A DNA stretch of 14,628 nt, from positions 1 to 14,628 of the forward strand of contig VBLM01000040.1 in assembly GCA_005879095.1 (NCBI GenBank), read 5' to 3'. This stretch comes from Deltaproteobacteria bacterium (GTDB lineage: Bacteria; Myxococcota; Myxococcia; Myxococcales; 40CM-4-68-19). Below are positions 8,296 through 14,628 of this stretch, piece after piece. Each line of letters opens with the position of its first letter. Position 1 is the stretch's first letter. The position numbers and the translations under genes were made by a program. The notes beneath the pieces are model-generated. The model was given only the letters and a program-made list of their open reading frames with translations. It did no database searches and was not told the DNA's origin.

Positions 8296-9020
8296 TCGAG
8301 CCCCAGGTAGGCCTGCCGCACCTGCGCATCCTGCGCCACCTGCGCGTACGCGCCTTCCGCGATCTTGCGGCCGTAGTTCAACACCACGCACCGGCTCGTG
8401 ATCCGCTCGATCACCGACATCTCGTGCTCGATGAGGATGATGGTCAGCGATTCGAGTTGCCGCTGCACCTTCAAGATGTCGTCCATCAGCCGGAGCGTCT
8501 CGTCGTGCGTCATGCCGGCCGACGGCTCGTCGAGCAGCAGCAGCCTGGGCTTGCTGATCAGCGCGCGGCACACCTCGACGCGGCGGCGGTCGATCATCGG
8601 AATCCGTCCCGCGGGCTCGAGCAGGCGATCGGCGAGCGGCTCGTCGAAGACGCGGATCAGCTCGCGCGCGGCCGCGAACTGCTCGTCGATCTGACGGCGC
8701 AGCGCCTTGCGCCGGACGAGGTTGAACCAGAGATCGTGGCGCAGGTTGCGGTGGTTGCCGACCATCAGGTTGTCGAAGATCGACAGCGGCAGGCAGAGGC
8801 GCGAGCGCTGAAACGTGCGGGCGATGCCGATCCGGTAGATCCCCCCCGCGCTGGCGGGGAAGACGCCGGTGAGCACGTTGAAGAACGTCGTCTTGCCGGA
8901 GCCGTTCGGTCCGATCAGGCCGAGGACCGTGCCGGCCTCGACGTCGACGTCGAGCCCGTCGAGCGCGACGAGGCCACCGAATCGCCGGGTCAGCGCGCGG
9001 CAGCTGAGGAGCGCCGTCAC
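8292..9020 (-). CDS. livG: LivG-type ATPase, probably missing about 19 internal residues
   Basis: LivG is the second ATPase of the importer. It shows Walker A G-P-N-G-S-G-K-T (37-44), the Q-loop glutamine Q71 in A-R-T-F-Q, Walker B L-L-L-L-D-E-P (160-166), D-loop S-A-G-M-T and the H-loop I-E-H-E-M. Two things are odd. First, P-A-S-A-G (55-59) runs directly into G-I-Y-R-I-G-I-A-R-T-F-Q. Typical LivG proteins have about 19 more residues here (a strand, a turn with D-G, then P-H-x-I), so an in-frame deletion near base 8843, beside a run of seven C on the + strand, is likely. Second, the signature loop reads I-P-M-I-D-R-R-R-V-E instead of an L-S-G-G-Q-like motif; other LivG proteins also vary here. 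The GTG start (9018-9020) overlaps the livM2 stop. Length is 242 residues against about 255-260 usually. Confidence 0.88.
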   Translation of the reverse strand: MTALLSCRALTRRFGGLVALDGLDVDVEAGTVLGLIGPNGSGKTTFFNVLTGVFPASAGGIYRIGIARTFQRSRLCLPLSIFDNLMVGNHRNLRHDLWFNLVRRKALRRQIDEQFAAARELIRVFDEPLADRLLEPAGRIPMIDRRRVEVCRALISKPRLLLLDEPSAGMTHDETLRLMDDILKVQRQLESLTIILIEHEMSVIERITSRCVVLNYGRKIAEGAYAQVAQDAQVRQAYLGLE

Positions 9021-10084
9021 GTCTTCAGCCTGCGGAGCGGCCGCGGCAGCAGGCCGGCGGGCCGGAAGAGGAGGATCAGGATCACCATCGCGGCGAAGAG
9101 CAGGAACCGGTACTCCTGGATCGTCTGCAGCTTCTCGGGGAGCACGATCACGATCGCGCTCGCCAGCGCGAGCCCCCAGGGGTTGCCGATCCCGCCGAGG
9201 AGCAGGATCGAGACCAGGATCAACGACTCGGAGAACGCGTAGTTGTTCGGTGCGATGAAGCCGATCATGAACGCGGAGAGCGCGCCGGCCACGCCGGTGA
9301 TGAAGTTGCCGATGGTGAACGCGGCGATCTTCCAGCGCGCGATCGAGAGGCCGAACTAGGCGGCGGCGATCTCGTCCAGCCGGACGGCGTCGAGCGACAC
9401 GCCGATCCATGACCGCTCGAGCCGCTGCACGACGGCGAGGGCGAGCGCGACCAGCACCAGCCCGAGCGCGACATAGCGGAGATAGAACGACCACTCGAAG
9501 ACGGGGGTGTTGAAGTGAAACGGCCCAATGACGAGCTCCGGCAGCTTGAGTCCCTGCGGCCCTCCGAGCGTGTCGTTCACTTCGAGAAATGTCCGGAACA
9601 ACAGCGCGAACGCGATGGTCACCAGCGCCGCGTAATGGCCGCGCGTGCGCAGGACGGGCAGGATCAGGATCGATCCGACCAGCGCCGCTGCAGCTCCGCC
9701 GAAGAGTAGCACGAGCACGTGCGGCAACCGCGGCGCGAGCACCGCCGCGGTGTACCCGCCGACGCCGAAGAAGCTTGCGCCCGCGAAGTTGACGACTCCG
9801 GCGTATCCGAACTGCACGTTGAGCCCGAGGCAGGCGACGACGACGATCAGAATCCGCGTGATCAACAGGAGCGAAAAATCGTCCTCGCGCAGCAGCAGCG
9901 CAAGCACCACGGCCGCGGCGAACGCGAGCACGCCCGGTCCCGAGATGCGGAAACGCAGCCGCGCCGCGATCACGGCGGCCGCGACGGCGAGCAGGATCAA
10001 CAGCGTGATCGACGTCTGCGACTCCGCGCGCAACAGCAGCCAGGCGAAGACCGTGGCCGCAGCCGCGACGGCCGCCGCCTTCAT
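9017..10084 (-). pseudogene. livM: LivM-type permease 2, interrupted by an in-frame amber codon
   Basis: LivM is one of two membrane permeases of the LIV importer. The ATG (10082-10084) overlaps the livH2 stop. The protein has many hydrophobic helices and the family segment F-G-Y-A-G-V-V-N-F-A-G followed by F-F-G-V-G-G-Y. At codon 243 the sequence reads D-E-I-A-A-A, then TAG (9356-9358), then F-G-L-S-I-A-R-W-K without any change of frame. It ends with F-R-P-A-G-L-L-P at 9017. The restored protein would be about 355 residues, a normal LivM length. The stop falls in the cytoplasmic loop that docks to the ATPases, so the 242-residue truncated form should be inactive. Restart at a GTG (9290-9292) is possible but would give only the last helices. 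A single base change from Tyr, Gln, Glu, Lys, Ser or Trp codons would explain the TAG. Confidence 0.88.
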
Positions 10085-10995
10085 ACGCGCTCGCTCGCGC
10101 GCTCGCCGATCAGGCCGGTCGGGCGAATCGCCATCAGCACGATCACCACGCCGAACGCGAAGACGTCCTTGTAAGCGCTGGCGAACGGGAGCGCGACCGC
10201 GCCGACCGTCTGCAGCGCGGCGAAGAGGAAACCGCCGACGATAGCGCCGTAGAGGTTGCCGAGGCCGCCGAGGATGGCCGCCGCGAATCCGATCACGCCG
10301 AGCAACAGGCCCATACCGAAGAAAACCTCGTTGTAATAAAGGCCGTCCATCACGCCGGCGAACGCGGCGAGCACCGAGCCGATCGCGAACGTGACCAGCA
10401 CCACGCGCTTGAAATCGATCCCCATCGTGCGCGCGGTCTCTTCGTCCTGCGCGACGGCGCGGATGGCGAGGCCGAGGCGCGTGCGGGTGATCAACAGATG
10501 CGTCGCCGCGATCAGCAGCGCGCCGCAGGCGAGCAGGATGACGTTGTCGAATCGCAGGTAGAACGCGCCGATGTTCCAGCCCGACGACGGCAGGAGCGCG
10601 GGGAACCGCTGCGGCTGCGAGCCGTTGGGAAAGAAGAGCCGGATGCACTCGCGCACGACGGTTCCCATCATCAGCGTGACGAGCAGCACGTTGAGCTGCG
10701 GCGCGCCCTTGATCGGCAGCACGAGAAATCGCGCGACCAGCACGCCGACGATCGCGGTCGCCAGCGCGGCGGCGAGGGTCACCGCGAGGAGCAGAGCGCC
10801 CGGCGCCTGCACGCCGAGCGCGGTGAGCGCCGCGTACGCGAGCAGCCCGGCGAACGCGCCCGCCGCCACGACGTCGCCGTGGGAGAACTGGATGACGTCG
10901 AGCACGCCGAAGAACAGCGTGAACCCGACCGCGACCAGGGCATACATCATGCCCAGCATCGCGCCGTTCATCGCGTACTGGCCGAGGAGCGCCAC
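10081..10995 (-). CDS. livH: LivH-type permease 2
   Basis: This intact 304-residue membrane permease of the LIV family has about eight hydrophobic segments. Its N-terminal motif is V-I-Q-F-S-H-G-D (34-41), the LivH signature region. The cytoplasmic coupling loop R-A-V-A-Q-D-E-E-T-A precedes M-G-I-D, and the tail is R-P-T-G-L-I-G. With LivM2 it would form the translocation channel for the cargo of binding protein 2. The GTG start (10993-10995) lies three bases after the stop of the binding-protein gene, the only junction in the operon without an overlap. The stop overlaps the livM2 ATG (ATGA at 10081-10084). It differs clearly from LivH1, so the two sets are not a recent duplication. Confidence 0.93.
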   Translation of the reverse strand: MALLGQYAMNGAMLGMMYALVAVGFTLFFGVLDVIQFSHGDVVAAGAFAGLLAYAALTALGVQAPGALLLAVTLAAALATAIVGVLVARFLVLPIKGAPQLNVLLVTLMMGTVVRECIRLFFPNGSQPQRFPALLPSSGWNIGAFYLRFDNVILLACGALLIAATHLLITRTRLGLAIRAVAQDEETARTMGIDFKRVVLVTFAIGSVLAAFAGVMDGLYYNEVFFGMGLLLGVIGFAAAILGGLGNLYGAIVGGFLFAALQTVGAVALPFASAYKDVFAFGVVIVLMAIRPTGLIGERASERV

Positions 10996-10998
10996 GGC

Positions 10999-12279
10999 CT
11001 ACTTCGCCAGCTTGCGCTTCCCGCTCGAGTACTCGCTGTCTTCCCACATCACCCACTTGCCGTCCTGCACGACGTACTTGGTGATCACCGGCACCGTGTT
11101 CTGGCCATGGTCGTCGAAGGTGATCTTGCCCGCGATCGAATCGACGTCCTTCACGTGCGCAGGCGAAAGCTGCTCGATGATCTTCCTGCGATCCGGACCC
11201 GCCTTCTCGATCGCGTCCATCAACAGGACCGCGGCCGCGTATGCGAACGGCCCATACGCTTCCGGCGGCTGCGCATACCCCTGCTTGTTGTACTGCTCGA
11301 GAAAATCCTTCCCGTGCGCGAGCTTCTCGGCCGGCGCGCCTTCCCGGAACGCGAGCGCCCCCTCGGCGATCGGCCCGAGCGCCTTGATGAAGTCGTCGTT
11401 GACGATGCCGGAGGTGCCGTCGAACTGCACGTTCAAGCCCAGCTTGTCCATCTGCGCGCGGATGCGCACGCCGATCGGAGTCAAGCCGCCGAAGTAGAGC
11501 GCGTCGGGCCTGAGCGCCTTGATCTGCGCGTCGTTGACGATGCCGGAGGTGCCGTCGAACTGCACGTTCAAGCCCAGCTTGTCCATCTGCGCGCGGATGC
11601 GCACGCCGATCGGAGTCAAGCCGCCGAAGTAGAGCGCGTCGGGCCTGAGCGCCTTGATCTGCGTCAATTCCGCGGTGAAGTCCTGCTGGTCGGCGGTGAC
11701 GCCGAAGTCGCCGGCGATCTTGCCGCCCGCCTGCGTGAAGAACTGCGTGAAGTACTTGTCGTGGCCTTTTCCGTAGTCGGTAGTGTCGTGGATGATCGCG
11801 ACGTTCCGGTACCCATGCTCGGCCATGAACTTCGCGTTGGTTTCGTTCTGATTGATCATCGTGCCGTTGACGCGGTGCACTTCCTTGAAGTCGTTCTTGT
11901 AGGTGATGTCGGGGAGCACCGCCCCCCAGACGATCGCCGGCAGGCCGAAGCGATGGTAGGTGTCGACCGCCGCCATCGCCACGACCGAGCAGTAGTTGGT
12001 GACGCCGCCGACGATCGTGCGATCGGATCCGGCCTTGGTGGCCATCTGCACACCCGCGTCGGGCTTGCACTCGTCGTCGAGCACCACCAGCTCGTAGCTG
12101 TACTTCGCCTTCGCATCGGCGTTGCGCAGCCGCACCGCCAGATCCGCGGAGTTGCGGCCGCCGAGCCCGATCGCCGAGTTGCCCCCGGTCAGCGGTCCAA
12201 TGAAGGCGATGCGGACGGTTTCCTTCGCGTTTGCGGCGAGCGACATCAGTGCGAACAGCGCGATGAAAGCGTGTCTCAT
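10999..12279 (-). CDS. Periplasmic LIV-type binding protein 2, containing a perfect 45-codon tandem duplication
   Basis: This 426-residue type I periplasmic binding protein has a signal peptide (M-R-H, a hydrophobic core, A-N-A before K19), the family start V-R-I-A-F-I-G-P-L-T-G, and the lobe motifs V-V-L-D-D-E-C and I-I-H-D-T-T-D-Y-G-K-G. It should bind an amino acid or amide and deliver it to LivH2/LivM2. Residues about 207-251 are repeated exactly as 252-296 (Q-I-K-A-L-R-P through G-I-V-N-D). Without the extra copy the length would be 381, normal for this family. The duplicated unit lies in the C-terminal lobe and includes strand and helix elements, so folding may be disturbed. The ATG overlaps the livM1 stop (ATGA at 12276-12279). 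No lipobox cysteine is present, so it is probably soluble. Confidence 0.9.
   Translation of the reverse strand: MRHAFIALFALMSLAANAKETVRIAFIGPLTGGNSAIGLGGRNSADLAVRLRNADAKAKYSYELVVLDDECKPDAGVQMATKAGSDRTIVGGVTNYCSVVAMAAVDTYHRFGLPAIVWGAVLPDITYKNDFKEVHRVNGTMINQNETNAKFMAEHGYRNVAIIHDTTDYGKGHDKYFTQFFTQAGGKIAGDFGVTADQQDFTAELTQIKALRPDALYFGGLTPIGVRIRAQMDKLGLNVQFDGTSGIVNDAQIKALRPDALYFGGLTPIGVRIRAQMDKLGLNVQFDGTSGIVNDDFIKALGPIAEGALAFREGAPAEKLAHGKDFLEQYNKQGYAQPPEAYGPFAYAAAVLLMDAIEKAGPDRRKIIEQLSPAHVKDVDSIAGKITFDDHGQNTVPVITKYVVQDGKWVMWEDSEYSSGKRKLAK
11394..11663. repeat. Perfect tandem duplication, 2 x 135 bp
   Basis: Bases 11394-11528 and 11529-11663 are identical over all 135 positions and directly adjacent. 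The flanking bases differ (t against g on the left, c against t on the right), so there is no extra homology at the ends. The unit is 45 codons and keeps the reading frame of the binding protein. Complete identity means either a very recent event or an assembly artefact. Confidence 0.97.
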
Positions 12280-13241
12280 GGCGTCTCCCTGGCGAAATTG
12301 CGCGAAACCGTAGCAGAAATTCGCCGCCCCAGGCCGACCAGCCCGCTCGGCTCGAACACGGCGATGATCATGATCAGCGCTCCGTACACCACGAGGTCGA
12401 GGCTGCGCCCGCTTCCGCCGAGGAACACGCTGGTCGCCGCCGACAAGGGAACCAGCACGGCCGCGCCGAGCAGTGGGCCGAGCAGCGTACCCGCGCCGCC
12501 GAGCACCGCGACGAGGCAGATCTGGATCGAGAGCGAGAGTGGCAATACCGAAGGGGGATCGATGAACAGCACGTACTGCGCGTAGAAGGTGCCGGCCATG
12601 GCGGTGAAAGCAGCCGAGACCGAGATGGCGAGCAGCTTGTAACGCGTGGCAGGGACGCCCGCGCTGCGCGCAGCGGCCTGGTCCTCGCGGATGGCACGCC
12701 AGTAAAAGCCGGCCCGCGCACCGCGCAGCCAGACCGTCACGCCGAGAGCCAGCGCGAGCAGCGCGCAGAGAACGTAATGGTAGCCGCGCTTGTCGTCGAA
12801 CTTCATCTGCGCGATTCCGGTGCCTTCGACGGGCAGGAAGAGTCCAACCGCGCCGCCGGCGAAGTCCCAGTTGGTCACCGCGATGGCCGCGATCTCGCCG
12901 AGCGCGATGGTGGCGATGGCGAAGTAATGTCCGGAGAGACGGAAGCAGGGCGCGCCGATGGCGACCGCAAGCGCGACTGCGACGCCGGCGCCCGCGAGAA
13001 GGCCGAGCCAGGGCGACACGTCCGCGTGCTGCGCGAGCAACGTCGAAGTGTAGGCGCCGGCACCGAAGAAGATGGCTTGGCCGAGAGAGATCTGGCCGGC
13101 GAAACCGCCCAGGATGTTCCAGGCTGTCCCGAGGAGCGCGTTGAGCAGCACCAGGATCATGAGGTGTTGCGGATATGGGCCGCGGACGATCAGGGGCCAG
13201 ACGAGGACCAGCGCGGCGGCGACCAGGGCAACGATTTTCAT
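12276..13241 (-). CDS. livM: LivM-type permease 1
   Basis: This intact 321-residue membrane permease begins with an M-K-I-V hydrophobic helix. It carries the LivM motif G-G-F-A-G-Q-I-S-L-G-Q (45-55) followed by F-F-G-A-G-A-Y. The ATPase-docking loop W-R-A-I-R-E-D-Q-A-A-A precedes A-G-V, and the C-terminal region has E-P-S-G-L-V-G. It pairs with LivH1 and is fed by binding protein 1. The ATG overlaps the livH1 stop (ATGA at 13238-13241), and its stop overlaps the start of binding protein 2. No ATPase genes lie between the two sets, so it probably uses the LivG/LivF encoded downstream. No lesion is visible here. Confidence 0.93.
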   Translation of the reverse strand: MKIVALVAAALVLVWPLIVRGPYPQHLMILVLLNALLGTAWNILGGFAGQISLGQAIFFGAGAYTSTLLAQHADVSPWLGLLAGAGVAVALAVAIGAPCFRLSGHYFAIATIALGEIAAIAVTNWDFAGGAVGLFLPVEGTGIAQMKFDDKRGYHYVLCALLALALGVTVWLRGARAGFYWRAIREDQAAARSAGVPATRYKLLAISVSAAFTAMAGTFYAQYVLFIDPPSVLPLSLSIQICLVAVLGGAGTLLGPLLGAAVLVPLSAATSVFLGGSGRSLDLVVYGALIMIIAVFEPSGLVGLGRRISATVSRNFARETP

Positions 13242-14098
13242 TGCTTCCCCAGCAGGCCGCGGGGCCGGGCCAGAACGACGATCAAATAGATTGCGAAGAC
13301 AAATAAATTCTTCAAAGCCGGCTCGATGAAGACACCCGACAGCGACTCGACCACGCCGATGGCGATCCCGCCGGCGAAAGCGCCCAGCACCGAGCCGAAG
13401 CCGCCGAGCGCCACCGCGACGAAGGCGATCAGCGCGAACTGCGACCCGACCTGCGGAAAGACGTAATGGAAGGTGGAGAGCAGCGCGCCGGCCACGCCGA
13501 CGCAGGCCGCGCCGATGCCCCAGGCGAGAGCGAACATGCGATCGGGATCGATGCCCATCAGGGCGGCGGCCTGCTTGTCCTCGGCGGTGGCGAGGAGCGC
13601 GCGGCCGGTCGAGGTCCGCGGCAAGAGCCACCAGAGAAGCGCGGTCGTCACCACCGCGCCGGCCGCGGCCGCGAGTTGCGGTCCGCTGACGAACACGCCG
13701 GCCAGCGCGATACGGCGGCCGCTCACCCACGTCTCGCCGAGCGTGCGGAAGTCGGGCCGCCAGAGGAACTGGGCCAAGCTCTGCAGGAAGACGCCGAGGC
13801 CGAAGGTGGCGAAGATCTGGGCCAGCATCGGCGCTTTGAGCACCCGGCGGATCAGCGCGTAGTAGACGATCACGCCGAGCGCGAAGAGGGCCGCGGCATT
13901 GAGCGGCAGCGCGAGGAGCGGATCGAGGCGTAAAAACGTATGAAAGAAGTATGACAAATACATCGAGAGCATGAGGAACTCGCCGTGGGCGAAGTTGACG
14001 ATCTCCATCACGCCGAAGATCAGCGTCAGCCCCGCCGCGATCAGCGCGAAGACGAATCCGGTCAACAGGCCCGAGACCAGCGCCTGGGCGAAGTTCAC
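13238..14098 (-). CDS. livH: LivH-type permease 1
   Basis: This 286-residue permease has the LivH start region L-T-L-I-F-G-V-M-E-I-V-N-F-A-H-G-E (24-40), several hydrophobic helices, the cytoplasmic loop A-T-A-E-D-K-Q-A-A-A before M-G-I-D, and the end V-L-A-R-P-R-G-L-L-G-K-Q. The frame is open further upstream to 14245, but that extension is charged, out of family character and inside the upstream gene. GTG 14096-14098 is therefore chosen: it gives a normal N-terminus and a GTGA overlap with the stop of binding protein 1. It forms the channel with LivM1. The gene is intact. Confidence 0.92.
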   Translation of the reverse strand: MNFAQALVSGLLTGFVFALIAAGLTLIFGVMEIVNFAHGEFLMLSMYLSYFFHTFLRLDPLLALPLNAAALFALGVIVYYALIRRVLKAPMLAQIFATFGLGVFLQSLAQFLWRPDFRTLGETWVSGRRIALAGVFVSGPQLAAAAGAVVTTALLWWLLPRTSTGRALLATAEDKQAAALMGIDPDRMFALAWGIGAACVGVAGALLSTFHYVFPQVGSQFALIAFVAVALGGFGSVLGAFAGGIAIGVVESLSGVFIEPALKNLFVFAIYLIVVLARPRGLLGKQ

Positions 14099-14628
14099 TT
14101 CCAGGCCGCGAGCGGCCAGCGCACTTCCGCCTGGGCCAGCTCGAAGGGATAGACGACCACGTACTTGCCGTCCTGGATCTGGACGAGGATCCCGCTGCCG
14201 AGCGTGTTCTGGTGCGTCTTCGCATCGAACTTCACGCCGCGCCACGGCATGATCAATGCGTCAGAGGAAATGTCCGTCGCCTCGAGGGCGGCGCGGATCT
14301 TTTCCGGCTCGGTCGAACCGGCGCGGTTGATGGCTTCGCAGAGCACGAGGAAGCCGACGAAGGCGCGCGCGCTGGTGCCGTCCATGTCGACCGCAGCGCC
14401 GCGCGAGGCCTGGGTGCGCTTGCGGAACAGATCGTTCACGCGTGAAACGATCGGCTTCTTCGCGCCCAGACCCAGCGCCCACACTTCCCGCGAGAGGATT
14501 CCTTCGGCGTCCTTGCCCAGCGCGGGCACGAACTCGCTCGCCACGTGGCCGGCATCCATCGCCAGGATGGCTTGCGGGCGGAAGTCGAGCTCCTTCATCG
14601 TCTTCGTCGAGAGGATGGCGTCACTGGT
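14095..14628 (-). CDS. C-terminal part of LIV-type periplasmic binding protein 1 (partial at window edge)
   Basis: The frame runs in from the right edge and gives 177 residues ending A-A-W-K and TGA at 14095-14097. It resembles the second lobe of Peripla_BP_6-type binding proteins. Features are a strand with A-I-L-A-M-D-A-G, a helix F-V-G-F-L-V-L-C-E-A-I-N-R-A-G, then I-R-A-A-L-E-A-T-D-I, and the C-terminal block F-D-A-K-T-H-Q-N, Q-I-Q-D-G-K-Y and V-V-V-Y-P-F. An internal ATG at 14598 exists, but the ten codons before it fit the same protein, so the true start lies outside the window. It is distinct in sequence from binding protein 2, which suggests different cargo for the two permease sets. 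The stop overlaps the livH1 start. Confidence 0.88.
   Translation of the reverse strand, partial: TSDAILSTKTMKELDFRPQAILAMDAGHVASEFVPALGKDAEGILSREVWALGLGAKKPIVSRVNDLFRKRTQASRGAAVDMDGTSARAFVGFLVLCEAINRAGSTEPEKIRAALEATDISSDALIMPWRGVKFDAKTHQNTLGSGILVQIQDGKYVVVYPFELAQAEVRWPLAAWK

Noticed and set aside
6542..8401. A 619-codon open frame on the + strand opposite the M20 peptidase, livF and livG
   Set aside because: It is arginine- and alanine-rich antisense sequence with no family features, produced by high GC content. The opposite strand has clear enzyme and ATPase motifs throughout.
9356..9358. Amber codon as a recoded sense codon (pyrrolysine or a reassigned TAG)
   Set aside because: TAG ends several ordinary genes here (murA tail at 1277-1279, zinc-ribbon gene at 1764-1766, cyclase-family gene at 4474-4476, binding protein 2 at 10999-11001), and LivM is not a known pyrrolysine protein.
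10498..12585. A 695-codon + strand open frame across livH2 and binding protein 2
   Set aside because: The composition is biased and charged, and its internal repeat is just the antisense of the 135-bp duplication. The minus-strand genes explain the region.
14099..14245. Longer N-terminus for LivH1 starting at 14245
   Set aside because: The extension is arginine-rich, lies wholly inside the binding-protein gene in another frame, and the GTG at 14098 gives a normal LivH start.

Overview
This GC-rich bacterial window comes from a Gram-negative organism. Several things fit Myxococcota or a related deltaproteobacterial lineage: the prmC-like/murA gene order, a secreted lipoprotein with a proline tract followed by a V-D-A-G-A-P stretch, and dense coding. 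That placement rests on recalled family features, not on a search. No gap over 300 bases lacks a gene or gene remnant. I see no CRISPR array, insertion sequence, phage gene or replication origin.

Layout. Bases 1-4471 read mostly on the + strand. They hold the 3' tip of a prmC-like gene, murA (broken), a zinc-ribbon protein, a three-module PPC-like lipoprotein, tRNA-Gly(CCC) with a recognisable promoter, and a secreted M28 peptidase (frameshifted). Bases 4474-5121 (- strand) encode a cyclase-family hydrolase. Bases 5152-5378 (+) are a heavily deleted relic of a MacB/FtsX-type ABC permease. From 5364 to the right edge everything is one - strand operon transcribed right to left: binding protein 1 (partial), livH1, livM1, binding protein 2, livH2, livM2 (amber stop), livG, livF, M20 peptidase, amidase.

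How the genes fit together. The operon encodes two complete sets of LIV-type (branched-chain amino acid/amide, HAAT family) import components, each with a periplasmic binding protein and two permeases. There is only one ATPase pair (LivG/LivF), so both sets probably share it. The two hydrolases at the end, and perhaps the cyclase-family enzyme beyond the relic, suggest uptake followed by cytoplasmic cleavage of amide- or peptide-like compounds. The actual substrate cannot be read from the sequence. Eight of the nine gene junctions are 4-base ATGA/GTGA overlaps.

The most striking signal is the density of lesions in otherwise well-conserved genes: a probable 56-base deletion in murA, a one-base-type frameshift in the M28 peptidase, two deletions in the permease relic, a probable in-frame deletion in livG, an in-frame amber codon in livM2, and a perfect 135-bp tandem duplication in binding protein 2. 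Either this locus is decaying or rearranging, or the assembly carries small structural errors. The hit on murA, normally essential, makes the second explanation serious. I did not find a convincing wholly new system.
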